From Pseudoteredinibacter isoporae (GTDB taxonomy: Bacteria > Pseudomonadota > Gammaproteobacteria > Pseudomonadales > Cellvibrionaceae), in contig NZ_JAAONY010000001.1 of NCBI RefSeq assembly GCF_011602085.1, forward strand, positions 992,001 through 1,056,000: a DNA stretch of 64,000 nucleotides, in the 5' to 3' direction. Made by a program: the position numbers and the translations under genes. The notes under the pieces are model-generated. The model did not search any database. It was not told the DNA's origin and saw only the letters and a program-made list of their open reading frames with translations. The number at the start of each line of letters is the position of its first letter. Within the stretch, counting starts at the first letter, position 1. This document shows positions 34,868 to 43,572 of the stretch, piece by piece.

Positions 34868-36646
34868 ATGACAGAGCTTAGCTCCAGCGAAGCTGAGAAC
34901 AAAACCAGCGGGGCGCAAACCTATCGCCGTCTGCTGTCCTATTTATTACCCCATAAGTTCATGTTGTTTATGGGCTTACTGGGCTTCGCGATTTTCGCCG
35001 CCTCCCAGCCGGCATTAACCAAGCTGTTCGGCATTTTGGTGGATTCCATCAATGGCGGCGACAGTGACTACAAAGTTATTATTCCCCTGGCGGTCGTCGG
35101 TATTTTCTTTGTGCGCGGCGTGGGCACTTTTATTGGTAGCTATGCCTTGTCAAAAGTGTCGTTGGGAATTGTGCATAATTTGCGGGTGCAACTTTTTGAT
35201 CAACTCACCCTGGCCCCTGGCGAGTATTTCGATAGCAATAACTCAGGGCACCTGGTTTCTCGAATTACCTATAACGTGACCCAGGTTACGGATGCCTGTA
35301 CCGAAGCCATCAAGGTGTTGATCCGTGAAGGCTTGACGGTGATTGTTCTGCTTGGGTATCTGATTTGGGAAGATTGGAAGCTCACGTTGGTATTTGTGGC
35401 CATCGCACCGATTCTCGGCTTTATTGTCTCCAAGGTGGGCAAGCGCCTGCGTCGCCTGTCGAGCAATATTCAGCTGACCATGGGAGACGTGACGCAATCC
35501 GCTTCGGAAATGATCAATGGCTATAAAGTGATGCGCAGCTTCGGTGGTGAAAGCTACGAACGCGGTCGTTTTGAAAAAGCCAGCATTGCCAACTTCAAAC
35601 AGAATTTAAAACTGGTGACTACGGCGGCGATTAATACGCCGGTATTGCAGTTGATTGTTGCGGTAGCTTTGGGTGTATTGATGTACATCGCGCTGAGTTT
35701 TATGGGTTCATCCACACCCGGAGACTTCATTGCTTATCTGGGCGCTGCGGCGTTGATTCCCAAGCCCGTGCGTCAGCTCAGCGAAGTAAATTCGAAAATT
35801 CAAAAGGGTATTGCTGCTGCAGAAGATATTTTTGCCCAGTTGGATGTCGAACCCGAGCCAGATTATGGCGAGCATACGATTGAGAGAGTCGCAGGCAATA
35901 TCGCGATTAAAAATCTAAGTTTTGCCTACAATGCCAGCGAAGGTGATGTGCTTAAAAATATTAATCTCGATATTAAAGCCGGGCAGACCATTGCTTTGGT
36001 CGGCCGTTCCGGCAGTGGCAAGACCACCTTAGCCAGTTTGATTCCGCGTTTTTATCATCACGAACAGGGCAGCATTTGCATTGATGATGTTGCGCTGAAC
36101 GATTATGAGCTTTCCAGTTTGCGCCAGCAAATCGCGTTGGTAAATCAGGACGTCACGCTGTTTAACGATACCCTGCGTAATAATATTGCCTATGGCGGGC
36201 TTGCTGATGTCAGCGATGAAAAACTGCGTCAGGCAGCCGAAGCGGCTCATTGCTGTGAGTTCATTGATCAATTTGGTGAGGGTTTCGAAACACTTGTCGG
36301 TGAAGATGGCACTCGTTTGAGTGGTGGTCAACGACAGCGTATTGCCCTGGCGCGAGCGCTGTTAAAAGATGCTCCGATATTGATTCTGGACGAAGCCACC
36401 TCTGCGCTGGATACGGAATCTGAACGTAAAATTCAGGCGGCTCTGGATAAACTGATGCAGAACCGAACCACTTTGGTTATCGCTCACCGTCTTTCCACCA
36501 TTGAAAATGCCGATGTTATTGTGGTGATGGAGCAAGGCGAGATTGTTGAGCAGGGTAGCCACCAGGAACTGCTGGCGAAGAATGGCGCGTACGCCAAACT
36601 GCACGCCATGCAATTTGGTGAAGAAGCCGATGCCAGTTCCAATTAA
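34868..36646 (+). CDS. msbA: Lipid A / LPS flippase MsbA
   Basis: A 592-residue ABC half-transporter that flips core-lipid A across the inner membrane. Six helices lie in about 30-320, followed by the ATPase domain. Walker A is GRSGSGKTT near 378, the Q-loop QDVTLFND near 430, the signature [18 protein letters not shown] near 482, Walker B ILILDEATSALDTES near 502 and the switch His in LVIAHRLST. The start follows the kinase-like gene by 24 bp and hldE follows by 45 bp, so these three LPS genes probably form one operon. Confidence 0.95.
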   Translation: MTELSSSEAENKTSGAQTYRRLLSYLLPHKFMLFMGLLGFAIFAASQPALTKLFGILVDSINGGDSDYKVIIPLAVVGIFFVRGVGTFIGSYALSKVSLGIVHNLRVQLFDQLTLAPGEYFDSNNSGHLVSRITYNVTQVTDACTEAIKVLIREGLTVIVLLGYLIWEDWKLTLVFVAIAPILGFIVSKVGKRLRRLSSNIQLTMGDVTQSASEMINGYKVMRSFGGESYERGRFEKASIANFKQNLKLVTTAAINTPVLQLIVAVALGVLMYIALSFMGSSTPGDFIAYLGAAALIPKPVRQLSEVNSKIQKGIAAAEDIFAQLDVEPEPDYGEHTIERVAGNIAIKNLSFAYNASEGDVLKNINLDIKAGQTIALVGRSGSGKTTLASLIPRFYHHEQGSICIDDVALNDYELSSLRQQIALVNQDVTLFNDTLRNNIAYGGLADVSDEKLRQAAEAAHCCEFIDQFGEGFETLVGEDGTRLSGGQRQRIALARALLKDAPILILDEATSALDTESERKIQAALDKLMQNRTTLVIAHRLSTIENADVIVVMEQGEIVEQGSHQELLAKNGAYAKLHAMQFGEEADASSN

Positions 36647-36691
36647 TGCCGTACAAACATTGCAGCCAGTGCACAGATTGAGGAGATTACC

Positions 36692-38128
36692 ATGCAGCTA
36701 AGCATGCCGCGTTTTGACCAAGGTTCCGTATTGGTTGTGGGCGATGTAATGCTTGATCGCTACTGGCAGGGTGATACGGGAAGGGTATCGCCGGAAGCGC
36801 CAGTCCCTGTTGTGAATGTACAAGCGACAGATGATCGCCCGGGTGGTGCCAGTAATGTGGCTATGAATATTGCCGCTCTGGGTGCGGCTGCCAATCTGGC
36901 GGGCCTGGTGGGGAACGACGATGCCGCCGCCAGTTTGCTCGACTCATTGAGTTCCGTGGGGGTGAATTGTCTGTTTACGACGGTTGCCGATAAACCCACC
37001 ATTACCAAGCTTCGAGTGGTCAGCCGTCAGCAGCAGCTGCTGCGCATGGATTTTGAAAAACCCTTCAGCGAGCAAGACAGCGCAAGTTTGAGCCATAGCT
37101 TGTCGCTCGACGGTGTGCAGGTGTTACTGCTTTCGGATTACGCCAAAGGCAGTTTGCAACATTGCCAATCGCTGATTGCGTCTGCACGTAAGAAAAAAAT
37201 TCCTGTACTGGTCGACCCCAAAGGCCATGATTTTGAACGCTATCGCGGGGCGACATTGCTGACGCCAAACCTGTCCGAGTTTGAAGCTGTCGTGGGCTCC
37301 TGCCAGAGCGAGGCGGAGCTTGTCAGTAAGGGGCAGGATTTACTGAACAATCTGGAATTGGATGCCTTGCTCATCACACGTGGCGAACAAGGCATGACGT
37401 TATTGCAAGCCAATAAAGAAGGCGAACTGCATCTGCCCGCCAAAGCTCGTGAGGTGTTTGATGTGACGGGTGCTGGCGATACGGTAATTGCTGTGTTGGC
37501 GGCGAGCATTGCTGCGGGCAGTGATTTGCCCATGGCCGTCGGTTTGGCCAATGTGGCCGCGGGTATGGTGGTGGCTAAGCTCGGCACCGCAACCATCTCT
37601 GCTCCGGAATTGCGTCAGGCTGTGGCGGCGGGGCAGGAAGTTGAATGCGGGGTGGTGAATGAAGAGCAATTGGTATTGTCTCTTCAGGCGGCAAGAGCAC
37701 GTGGCGAAAAGCTGGTGTTTACCAATGGCTGTTTCGATATTCTGCATGCGGGTCATGTGGGTTATCTCGCTGATGCCCGAGAGTTGGGTAATCGATTGAT
37801 TGTTGCAATCAACAGCGACGAATCGGTGTCTCGCTTGAAAGGCCCGTCCCGTCCTATTAATCCGGTGGATCGTCGCATGGCGGTACTTGCCGGCCTTTCC
37901 GCCGTGGATTGGGTGTTGTCGTTCCCGGATGATACTCCGGAGCGATTGCTCGAACTGATTCAACCCGATGTGCTGGTGAAGGGCGGAGACTACAGTGAAG
38001 AGCAGGTTGTGGGCTGGGAAATCGTAAAAGGCTATGGCGGCGAAGTAAAAGTGTTGAGCTTTTTCGACAACTGTTCAACCACGGCGATTGTTGAAAAAGT
38101 TATCGCAGATGCGGATAAGCCGGCGTAA
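36692..38128 (+). CDS. hldE: Bifunctional heptose 7-phosphate kinase / heptose 1-phosphate adenylyltransferase
   Basis: HldE makes ADP-heptose for the LPS inner core. The 478 residues match E. coli HldE (477). The N-terminal PfkB kinase domain (1-320) has [43 protein letters not shown] and [16 protein letters not shown]. The C-terminal nucleotidyltransferase (about 340-478) starts with [18 protein letters not shown], which has the HxGH motif, and has [16 protein letters not shown]. The ATG is preceded by GAGGAGA. It ends the msbA operon with a good terminator. Confidence 0.96.
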   Translation: MQLSMPRFDQGSVLVVGDVMLDRYWQGDTGRVSPEAPVPVVNVQATDDRPGGASNVAMNIAALGAAANLAGLVGNDDAAASLLDSLSSVGVNCLFTTVADKPTITKLRVVSRQQQLLRMDFEKPFSEQDSASLSHSLSLDGVQVLLLSDYAKGSLQHCQSLIASARKKKIPVLVDPKGHDFERYRGATLLTPNLSEFEAVVGSCQSEAELVSKGQDLLNNLELDALLITRGEQGMTLLQANKEGELHLPAKAREVFDVTGAGDTVIAVLAASIAAGSDLPMAVGLANVAAGMVVAKLGTATISAPELRQAVAAGQEVECGVVNEEQLVLSLQAARARGEKLVFTNGCFDILHAGHVGYLADARELGNRLIVAINSDESVSRLKGPSRPINPVDRRMAVLAGLSAVDWVLSFPDDTPERLLELIQPDVLVKGGDYSEEQVVGWEIVKGYGGEVKVLSFFDNCSTTAIVEKVIADADKPA

Positions 38129-38152
38129 ATACATTCGCGCCAGACTTGTCAT

Positions 38153-38185
38153 CTCCCCTTGCTTGCGTCAAGGGGAGTGCCTTTT
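38153..38185 (+). terminator. Terminator after hldE
   Basis: CTCCCCTTG pairs with CAAGGGGAG around a 7-base loop, followed by TGCCTTTTC and T-rich sequence. It also lies downstream of the convergent arsH. Confidence 0.75.
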
Positions 38186-38223
38186 CAAATTTTCTCTTTT
38201 GGCTTTCTTTTCAGATGCTCTTT

Positions 38224-38880
38224 CTAAGCGTCTCGTGCGCGCATTCTCTCGCTGTACCTGTCCACCAAAAAATCTTTATGGTCGCGGGTTAGGTAAGTAA
38301 AGCGCATCAGCTCTTCCATGACATCGACGATTCTGTCCCGGTAGGCGGATGCTTTCATATACCCTTCTTCGTCAAACTCCTGATAGGCTTTCGCCACAGA
38401 GGATTGGTTGGGAATGGTCAGCATACGCATCCAGCGTCCAAGAATGCGCATATTGTTTATCGCATTAAAACTCTGGGAGCCGCCCGAAACCTGCATGACC
38501 GCGAGCACCTTGCCCTGGGTTGGGCGTACCGCACCAATGGATAAGGGAATCCAGTCGATCTGATTTTTCATAACACCCGACATATTTCCATGCACTTCAG
38601 GGGAAGACCAGACTTGGGCCTCGGACCACTGGCTGAGTTCTCGAAGCTCCAGCACCTTGGGGTGATCCGATGAGGCATTGCCGTCAAATAGCGGTAGGCC
38701 GCCCGCATTAAAAAGTCTGACCTCGGCGCCCATCGTCTCTAATATTCGGCCGGCCTCCTCAGCGGCAAAGCGGCTGAATGAGCGTTCCCGTAAGGACCCA
38801 TAGAGTATCAATATACGCGGCTTATGCTCGCTGCCCTCTGTGTGTACAAGTTCAAACGATTCCTGATCCAGATAGTTCAT
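38224..38880 (-). CDS. arsH: ArsH-type NADPH-dependent FMN reductase
   Basis: A 218-residue flavoprotein. The frame is open far upstream, but ATG 38880 ([16 protein letters not shown]) is the family-consistent start, with GGAAAG 4-9 bases upstream. The FMN-binding loop [19 protein letters not shown] lies near 42-60, and [24 protein letters not shown] near 115-138 is diagnostic of ArsH. ArsH oxidises trivalent organoarsenicals to the pentavalent forms and reduces quinones, azo dyes or metal ions. It is divergent from the ArsO-like gene and both share mirrored leader elements. No arsR, arsB or arsC homolog is in the window. Confidence 0.93.
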   Translation of the reverse strand: MNYLDQESFELVHTEGSEHKPRILILYGSLRERSFSRFAAEEAGRILETMGAEVRLFNAGGLPLFDGNASSDHPKVLELRELSQWSEAQVWSSPEVHGNMSGVMKNQIDWIPLSIGAVRPTQGKVLAVMQVSGGSQSFNAINNMRILGRWMRMLTIPNQSSVAKAYQEFDEEGYMKASAYRDRIVDVMEELMRFTYLTRDHKDFLVDRYSERMRARDA

Positions 38881-38917
38881 TCTACTTTCCACAAATGTGG
38901 CCTCCAAAATTAAGTGG

Positions 38918-38955
38918 TCTACCCGTAAGACGTCGTTGTTTGAAAAAAGACGAAA
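38918..38955 (-). promoter_or_regulatory. Leader element, arsH side (mirrored copy 1)
   Basis: On the plus strand TACCCGTAAGACG (38920-38932), a 9-bp variable segment, then GAAAAAAGACGAAAT (38942-38956). Read toward arsH this is ATTTCGTCTTTTTTC-n9-CGTCTTACGGGTA, ending 39 bp before the start codon. Confidence 0.6.
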
Positions 38956-39006
38956 TGCTTGCGGGCAAAATGTTGAGGGACCATTAGTGAAAATAAATTT
39001 CATTAT

Positions 39007-39043
39007 ATTTCGTCTTTTTCCAATGGCTGGCGTCCTACGGGTA
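39007..39043 (+). promoter_or_regulatory. Leader element, arsO side (mirrored copy 2)
   Basis: ATTTCGTCTTTTTCC, a 9-bp variable segment, then CGTCCTACGGGTA (39031-39043), ending 23 bp before the ArsO-like start. It matches copy 1 in inverted orientation at 12 of 13 and 14 of 15 positions, with identical internal spacing. It is probably a shared operator or leader for a single regulator. Confidence 0.6.
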
Positions 39044-39066
39044 ATCAAACTGAATGGAGAATAGTC

Positions 39067-40401
39067 ATGAAAAACAAAAACGTTGTTGTTATCGGTGCGG
39101 GTCCGGTAGGTATTGCCGCCGCCGCTCACCTGATAGAGCGAGGCTTGAAGCCGATAGTGTTGGAAAAAGGTAAGAACGCGGGTGCAGCCATGTTGGAATG
39201 GGGGCATGTTAAGGTGTTCACCCCCTGGAAATATCTGGTGGATGCGGCGGTTGAGAGGCTTTTGAATAAAACCCAATGGCGATACCCGGACAAAGAAAGT
39301 ATGCCGACTGGGCGCGACATTGTAGAGCAGTACCTCATCCCGGCTGCCACCTTAACCGCTCTGAAAAACGCAATCACTTATGAGGCTGAAGTGATTGCTG
39401 CGACCAAAACCGATTTAAGTAAATCCTCATCGAAGGGGCGTGATGCCGCTGGCTACAGTGTTCACTACCGGATCGCTAATGGTGAGCAGCATAGCGTTCA
39501 TGTCGATGCTGTGATTGATGCTTCGGGAACCTGGTATAGACCCAACCCAATCGGTTTAAATGGATTGCCTGTACCGGGAGAAAGCGAAAACCAGGATTTG
39601 ATCCGTTACGGCATTCCGGATGTGAATTCCCAAAGATCCGAATATGAAGGTCTGCGCACCTTGGTGTTGGGCGGAGGGCACTCGGCGATCAACGTGGTCT
39701 TAGACCTGCTCAAGCTTCAGGAAAACTCCGACCATACCAAAGTGCATTGGGGGTTGAGAACCAATAACCTCGAAAAGCTTCTGGGTGGGGGCTTGAACGA
39801 TCAGCTTCCTGCGCGAGGCGAGTTGGGCTTGGCAGCCAAGCACGCGATTGATAGTGGATCTTTGTCTTTGTTGGCACCGTTAAAGGTTCACCGTCTCACT
39901 CGCCAGGGCTCGGCCTTGAAGGTGCATCTTTCAGTCGGCGGTGAAGAGCAGTTTATTGAGGTGGATAAGATTGTTGTATCCGCTGGATTCCGGCCCGATC
40001 TGAGCATTCTGAGTGAGCTTCGCCTTGATCTGGATGAAATTGTCGAAGCGCCTTCGATGCTGGCACCGTTGATTGACCCCAATGTTCACTCATGCGGAAC
40101 GGTGAAACCCCATGGTGTGCAGGAGCTTCAACACTTCGACGAAAACTTTTTTATCGTGGGTATGAAAGCCTATGGCCGAGCGCCGACCTTCTTGATGCTG
40201 ACAGGCTATGAACAGGTGCGCTCAATTGTTGCGGAACTGGCTGGAGATCACGAGGCCGCTCGACGAGTGGAACTTGTTCTGCCGAAAACCGGTGCCTGTA
40301 GCACAAAGCGTAGTGGGAACAGCGTTGTTCAAGAAAACGCTGAAGCACCTTCGGCTTGTTGCACTCCGTCAACGGCAGAAACCACGGCCTGCTGTGGATA
40401 G
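39067..40401 (+). CDS. ArsO-like FAD-dependent NAD(P) oxidoreductase
   Basis: A 444-residue flavoprotein of the type often found in ars operons. FAD motif [17 protein letters not shown] is at 5-21 and the NAD(P) motif [16 protein letters not shown] near 200-215. A further flavin-site motif is [16 protein letters not shown] near 305. The C-terminal tail after about residue 405 is low-complexity and Cys-rich, with GACSTK, SACCTPS and a terminal TACCG. Paired Cys residues could bind As(III), which is inference. It is divergent from arsH and is followed after 13 bp by the MFS gene. The start has GGAGA upstream. Confidence 0.87.
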   Translation: MKNKNVVVIGAGPVGIAAAAHLIERGLKPIVLEKGKNAGAAMLEWGHVKVFTPWKYLVDAAVERLLNKTQWRYPDKESMPTGRDIVEQYLIPAATLTALKNAITYEAEVIAATKTDLSKSSSKGRDAAGYSVHYRIANGEQHSVHVDAVIDASGTWYRPNPIGLNGLPVPGESENQDLIRYGIPDVNSQRSEYEGLRTLVLGGGHSAINVVLDLLKLQENSDHTKVHWGLRTNNLEKLLGGGLNDQLPARGELGLAAKHAIDSGSLSLLAPLKVHRLTRQGSALKVHLSVGGEEQFIEVDKIVVSAGFRPDLSILSELRLDLDEIVEAPSMLAPLIDPNVHSCGTVKPHGVQELQHFDENFFIVGMKAYGRAPTFLMLTGYEQVRSIVAELAGDHEAARRVELVLPKTGACSTKRSGNSVVQENAEAPSACCTPSTAETTACCG

Positions 40402-40414
40402 TGAGGTGGAGCAT

Positions 40415-41683
40415 ATGTTGGCTTCAAAATCTTCAGCTAAGCCTCAGGCAGCTTCGCAGGAAGAGATGTCCATCAGTATGTTGGGCATTGCTCAAATCTG
40501 CTCATGGGGAACACTGTATTACAGTTTTCCCCAGCTCGCTGAGGCGATGATGTCCGAATTTTTCTGGAACAAGTCGGAAACCTACGCTGCGCTGACGCTA
40601 AGCTTTCTGTTCTCAGCCCTGGCGGCAATACCGGTTGGCAAAGCCATCGACAAGGGGCAGGGCCGAAAGGTGATGACGGCAGCCTCGTTACTCGCGGGTC
40701 TGCTGTTCATGTCAGGTTCTCAGTTGAGCACTTTGTGGGGCGTTTATATCGTGTTTGCGGGCATTGGCGCTCTGCAAGCGGCGACTTTATACGATGCCGC
40801 TTTTTCTGTAATTGCCAATCACTTTGATGCCGGTAACAGCCGACGGCATATTACGACGTTGACCTTGTGGGGCGGCTTTGCGGCAACCTTATTTATTCCC
40901 CTGATTGAACTGCTATTACAGTATGGGGGTTGGCGTAACACGATGATCGTGTTGGGCCTGATTAATATTGCCGTGGGCTTGCTGATCTATCGTCGCCTGC
41001 CAACATCAACTCAGCGCTCAGCAAAAAAAGATCATCAAGAAAGGTCTTCCCGCGTAAAGTCTGAAGAAGCCGGAAATAAAACGGTCCGCTGGGCTTTAGG
41101 CCAACCCATGTTCTGGAGCTTGTTGTTTTGCTTTTCATTTTTCGCAGCAGCGGGTACCACCTTTAAGTTTCACCTTTACCCCATGTTGTTGGAGAAAGGG
41201 CTCTCTGTCTCGGAAGTTGTGGCCATTGTTGTGGTGCTGGGTCCTGCGCAAGTAGCGGGACGGTTTTTACTATCCCTCCTTTCGAAGGAGCTGTCGATTG
41301 TGAATCTCGGTATATTCACCGCTTCGGTTCTGCCGGTGGTGTTTTTGGCTTTTGCATACCTGTCGGTTTCAATCTGGTTATTGATTCCTTTTGCGCTGGC
41401 TTTTGGCGCGGCCAGTGGAATTATGACGATTGTAAAGGGTGTTGCCGTTCCCGAACTGCTGACCAGAGAAGCCTATGGTGCAATCAACGGTGCAATGAAT
41501 ATCCCGGTAAAGTTGATTAAGGCATTTTCTCCATGGATTGCGGCAGTGATTTGGCATGTCGGTGGTGGTTACCACACCGTATTGGTTTTTCTGGCGTTTC
41601 TTGGGCTGATCTCAGCTATCAGTTTTATTCTCGCAACCAAAGTGAAGCGTTATCAGAACTGTAAGAAGCAGGGCACCATCTGA
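40415..41683 (+). CDS. MFS transporter in the arsenic-type cluster
   Basis: A 422-residue, 12-helix major-facilitator protein starting at ATG 40415, where GGTGGAG lies just upstream; the frame is open further into the preceding gene but that part is not real. Helix 1 is MLGIAQICSWGTLYYSFPQL and the inter-helix 2-3 motif is GKAIDKGQGRKVMTA, the MFS A-type motif. A charged central loop (about 190-215) divides the two halves. It is 13 bp after the ArsO-like gene, so coexpression is very likely. Efflux of arsenite or an organoarsenical is the natural inference; it is not recognisably ArsB, Acr3 or ArsJ. Confidence 0.85.
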   Translation: MLASKSSAKPQAASQEEMSISMLGIAQICSWGTLYYSFPQLAEAMMSEFFWNKSETYAALTLSFLFSALAAIPVGKAIDKGQGRKVMTAASLLAGLLFMSGSQLSTLWGVYIVFAGIGALQAATLYDAAFSVIANHFDAGNSRRHITTLTLWGGFAATLFIPLIELLLQYGGWRNTMIVLGLINIAVGLLIYRRLPTSTQRSAKKDHQERSSRVKSEEAGNKTVRWALGQPMFWSLLFCFSFFAAAGTTFKFHLYPMLLEKGLSVSEVVAIVVVLGPAQVAGRFLLSLLSKELSIVNLGIFTASVLPVVFLAFAYLSVSIWLLIPFALAFGAASGIMTIVKGVAVPELLTREAYGAINGAMNIPVKLIKAFSPWIAAVIWHVGGGYHTVLVFLAFLGLISAISFILATKVKRYQNCKKQGTI

Positions 41684-41699
41684 GCGTTCTGATTTAGCG

Positions 41700-42389
41700 A
41701 TGATGTTGATGCGTTGGTTACTGGTCGTACTCCTGGGGAGTGTAAGTAGCCCACCGTCAATGGCCGACAGGATGTGGGTGGTTTCGGTGACCAGTGAGCA
41801 TAAAGACCGTACGGTCAAAGGTGATTTGAAAACATGGGCAGCAAAACTTGAATATTCAGCTCCGAGTATGGAGCTGTCTGCAGAATACTCCCGCGACAAT
41901 GGCCACACAATATATCGCCATGAAAAATTGGAACTTGTACTTGCCCATGAATGGGTGCTCGGAAAGAATGGAATTTTCACTGTCGAAAATGAGCTTGAAC
42001 TGGATCTGTACAAGCACAAAACCACATCCAGTTTAACATTAGGCTACAAACATGAGCTTCGACATGGATTGAGTTATTCACTGAAACTGGAATCGGAGTA
42101 TTACCCATCTTCCCGCTGGGTTTGGAACGACAGTGTTTTCAGTCCGGCGATTGAATACAAGGCTGGTCTGGGCAATTCACAGCTGGAGCTCATAATAGGT
42201 GCTCCCATGAAACTTTATGATAAAAAGGGCGGGGCAACTGTTGAGCTTAAGGCCTTGGAGTATGAACTCGCTTATGTTTTGAATGTGTCCGGGAACCAAT
42301 CAATAAAATTCACTTATCAGCTGAAAGACAGCTGGCGAGAAAATGGACGCAAAGAAGAACTGGCGCTGTCAGTGAAAGTAACATTCTAG
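41700..42389 (+). CDS. Putative outer-membrane protein of unknown function
   Basis: Not recognised. The 229-residue protein has a signal peptide (MMLMRWLLVVLLGSVSSPPSMA) and then alternating polar/hydrophobic strands rich in Tyr, Glu and Lys (for example LEYSAPSMELSAEYSRDNG, LGYKHELRHGLSYSLKLESEYY). It ends VKVTF, a C-terminal Phe typical of outer-membrane beta-barrels. About 8 to 10 strands would be expected at this length. It begins 17 bp after the MFS gene, so it may be cotranscribed with the arsenic genes, but the ribosome site is weak. A YaiO- or DUF481-like barrel is possible. Confidence 0.65.
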   Translation: MMLMRWLLVVLLGSVSSPPSMADRMWVVSVTSEHKDRTVKGDLKTWAAKLEYSAPSMELSAEYSRDNGHTIYRHEKLELVLAHEWVLGKNGIFTVENELELDLYKHKTTSSLTLGYKHELRHGLSYSLKLESEYYPSSRWVWNDSVFSPAIEYKAGLGNSQLELIIGAPMKLYDKKGGATVELKALEYELAYVLNVSGNQSIKFTYQLKDSWRENGRKEELALSVKVTF

Positions 42390-42422
42390 TGCCAGTAACC
42401 ACATTTCAAGAACGTTTATTCG

Positions 42423-42968
42423 TTAGGGGCAGCCGTCGCAATCCGGGTTTTTGCGCTGGTAGTCGATAATATTGCCGTGCTGGTCGAGGGTAAGGTGGCA
42501 GCAATCTTCATAGAGCTTTCTCAGCGCCTGGCGAGACTTCTGTACCCGTGACTTCAGCGTGGAATAGGGGATGTTATTCGTTTCAGCGAAATCTTTCTGT
42601 TTAACGTTGTCGATATCAATGGCTTTGAGTAGCTTGGATTGGTCTTCCGGCAAGGCATTGATAAAAGGAAGAATGCACATAGACAACTCAGCCTTGATGT
42701 TGGGCAGATCTTCTTCATACCACAAGTCTTCGGCTTGCAGGTCTTTGCCTTTGGCTTTCTTTCGGTAGTGATCAATGATGGTGTTGTTGGCCAGCTGAAA
42801 CAGCCAGGCTTTGATGCTGTCTGAGGATTTGACGGTATGCAGATTCTTATAGCTCTTGATGAGTATATCCTGCAGTAAATCTTCAACATCAGCGGGGTTC
42901 GATACCCGGGAAGTTAGAAATCGTGTGAGCGCAGAACGGTACTCGTCCCAAATAGCTTCTATGGACAT
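42423..42968 (-). CDS. sigZ: SigZ-like ECF RNA polymerase sigma factor
   Basis: A 181-residue ECF sigma factor. Region 2 (about 10-80) contains NPADVEDLLQDILIKSYKNL and AWLFQLANNTIIDHYRKK; region 4 (about 105-160) contains LPEDQSKLLKAIDIDNVKQKDFAETNNIPYSTLKSRVQKSRQAL split by a linker. The Cys-rich tail (ENCCH-like CCHLTLDQHG and NPDCDGCP) is characteristic of SigZ and resembles a metal or redox sensor. No anti-sigma gene is adjacent. It is convergent with the unknown outer-membrane gene and the arsenic genes; whether it controls them cannot be judged. Confidence 0.88.
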   Translation of the reverse strand: MSIEAIWDEYRSALTRFLTSRVSNPADVEDLLQDILIKSYKNLHTVKSSDSIKAWLFQLANNTIIDHYRKKAKGKDLQAEDLWYEEDLPNIKAELSMCILPFINALPEDQSKLLKAIDIDNVKQKDFAETNNIPYSTLKSRVQKSRQALRKLYEDCCHLTLDQHGNIIDYQRKNPDCDGCP

Positions 42969-43177
42969 AGTCAGTGTATATCGTGAAGGTTTGGCGTTGC
43001 CGCATTATAGCAGTCGGCTGCCCCTGATGCCCGGACTATCGAATTAGGCATGGCTTGCAGCGATCAATAACCACAAATCACGTTATTCGGCCGAAATTCA
43101 CTTTTCTGGCCTCACCGTGGCTCCACATCTCTACTATTCATCCTGTACCCAATAACCCAACTTAACAGGTGACAGAG

Positions 43178-43420
43178 ATGCTTGATAAAATCGATCTTAT
43201 GCTTAATACCCTTTGGACCGAACATGGTGCTTTCCTGCTGGTGTTTGTTCCGCTCTTCCTTGCGATTTACTTCCTGCCCAGCCTGATTGCTGTGCTGTTG
43301 CGCCGGGAACATAAAAAGAAAATCATGTTGGCGAACATCCCGGCGGGCTTTTCCTGGATTGCCTGGGTTGGCATTCTGATCTGGGCAGTTAGTGGCAAGC
43401 AGGAAGAGGAAGGATGCTAA
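43178..43420 (+). CDS. Superinfection-immunity (Imm)-family small membrane protein
   Basis: An 80-residue membrane protein starting at ATG 43178, with AGGTGACAGAG upstream giving a good ribosome site; a GTG at 43169 is less likely. Two hydrophobic segments, AFLLVFVPLFLAIYFLPSLIAVLL and GFSWIAWVGILIWAVSG, are joined by RREHKKKIMLANIPA. This YFLPS...R...WIGW layout is the Imm_superinfect family, named for a T4 protein but common in bacterial chromosomes with no known role. It heads an operon with a LytS/LytTR pair. Confidence 0.85.
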   Translation: MLDKIDLMLNTLWTEHGAFLLVFVPLFLAIYFLPSLIAVLLRREHKKKIMLANIPAGFSWIAWVGILIWAVSGKQEEEGC

Positions 43421-43572
43421 TCGCAGTTTACCTTGGGGCCTGGGCATTGTTATGCTGCCTGGATGAAATCAATCAACAACAATGGTTGTCCTGGATATGC
43501 CACAGTTCCTTAGCACTTGGTTGGCTGAATGTCGCCAACCAAGTACTGCCTATAAAATTGCTTGCTGTATAG
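43414..43572 (+). CDS. Possible 52-residue hydrophobic protein overlapping two genes
   Basis: A short ORF starting ATGCTAA so that it overlaps the Imm stop by 7 bp, with AGGAAGG immediately upstream, the strongest ribosome site in this operon. The peptide (starting MLIAVYLGAWALLCCLDEIN and ending LPIKLLAV) has one hydrophobic segment at 2-16 and a second Trp-rich one at 24-52. It overlaps the start of the kinase gene by 91 bp in another frame. It could be a small membrane protein or a translational coupler for the kinase. Not recognised. Confidence 0.45.
   Translation: MLIAVYLGAWALLCCLDEINQQQWLSWICHSSLALGWLNVANQVLPIKLLAV

Noticed and set aside
37400-37963. 187-codon minus-strand ORF in hldE
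   Set aside because: Shadow of hldE, which has intact catalytic motifs on the other strand.
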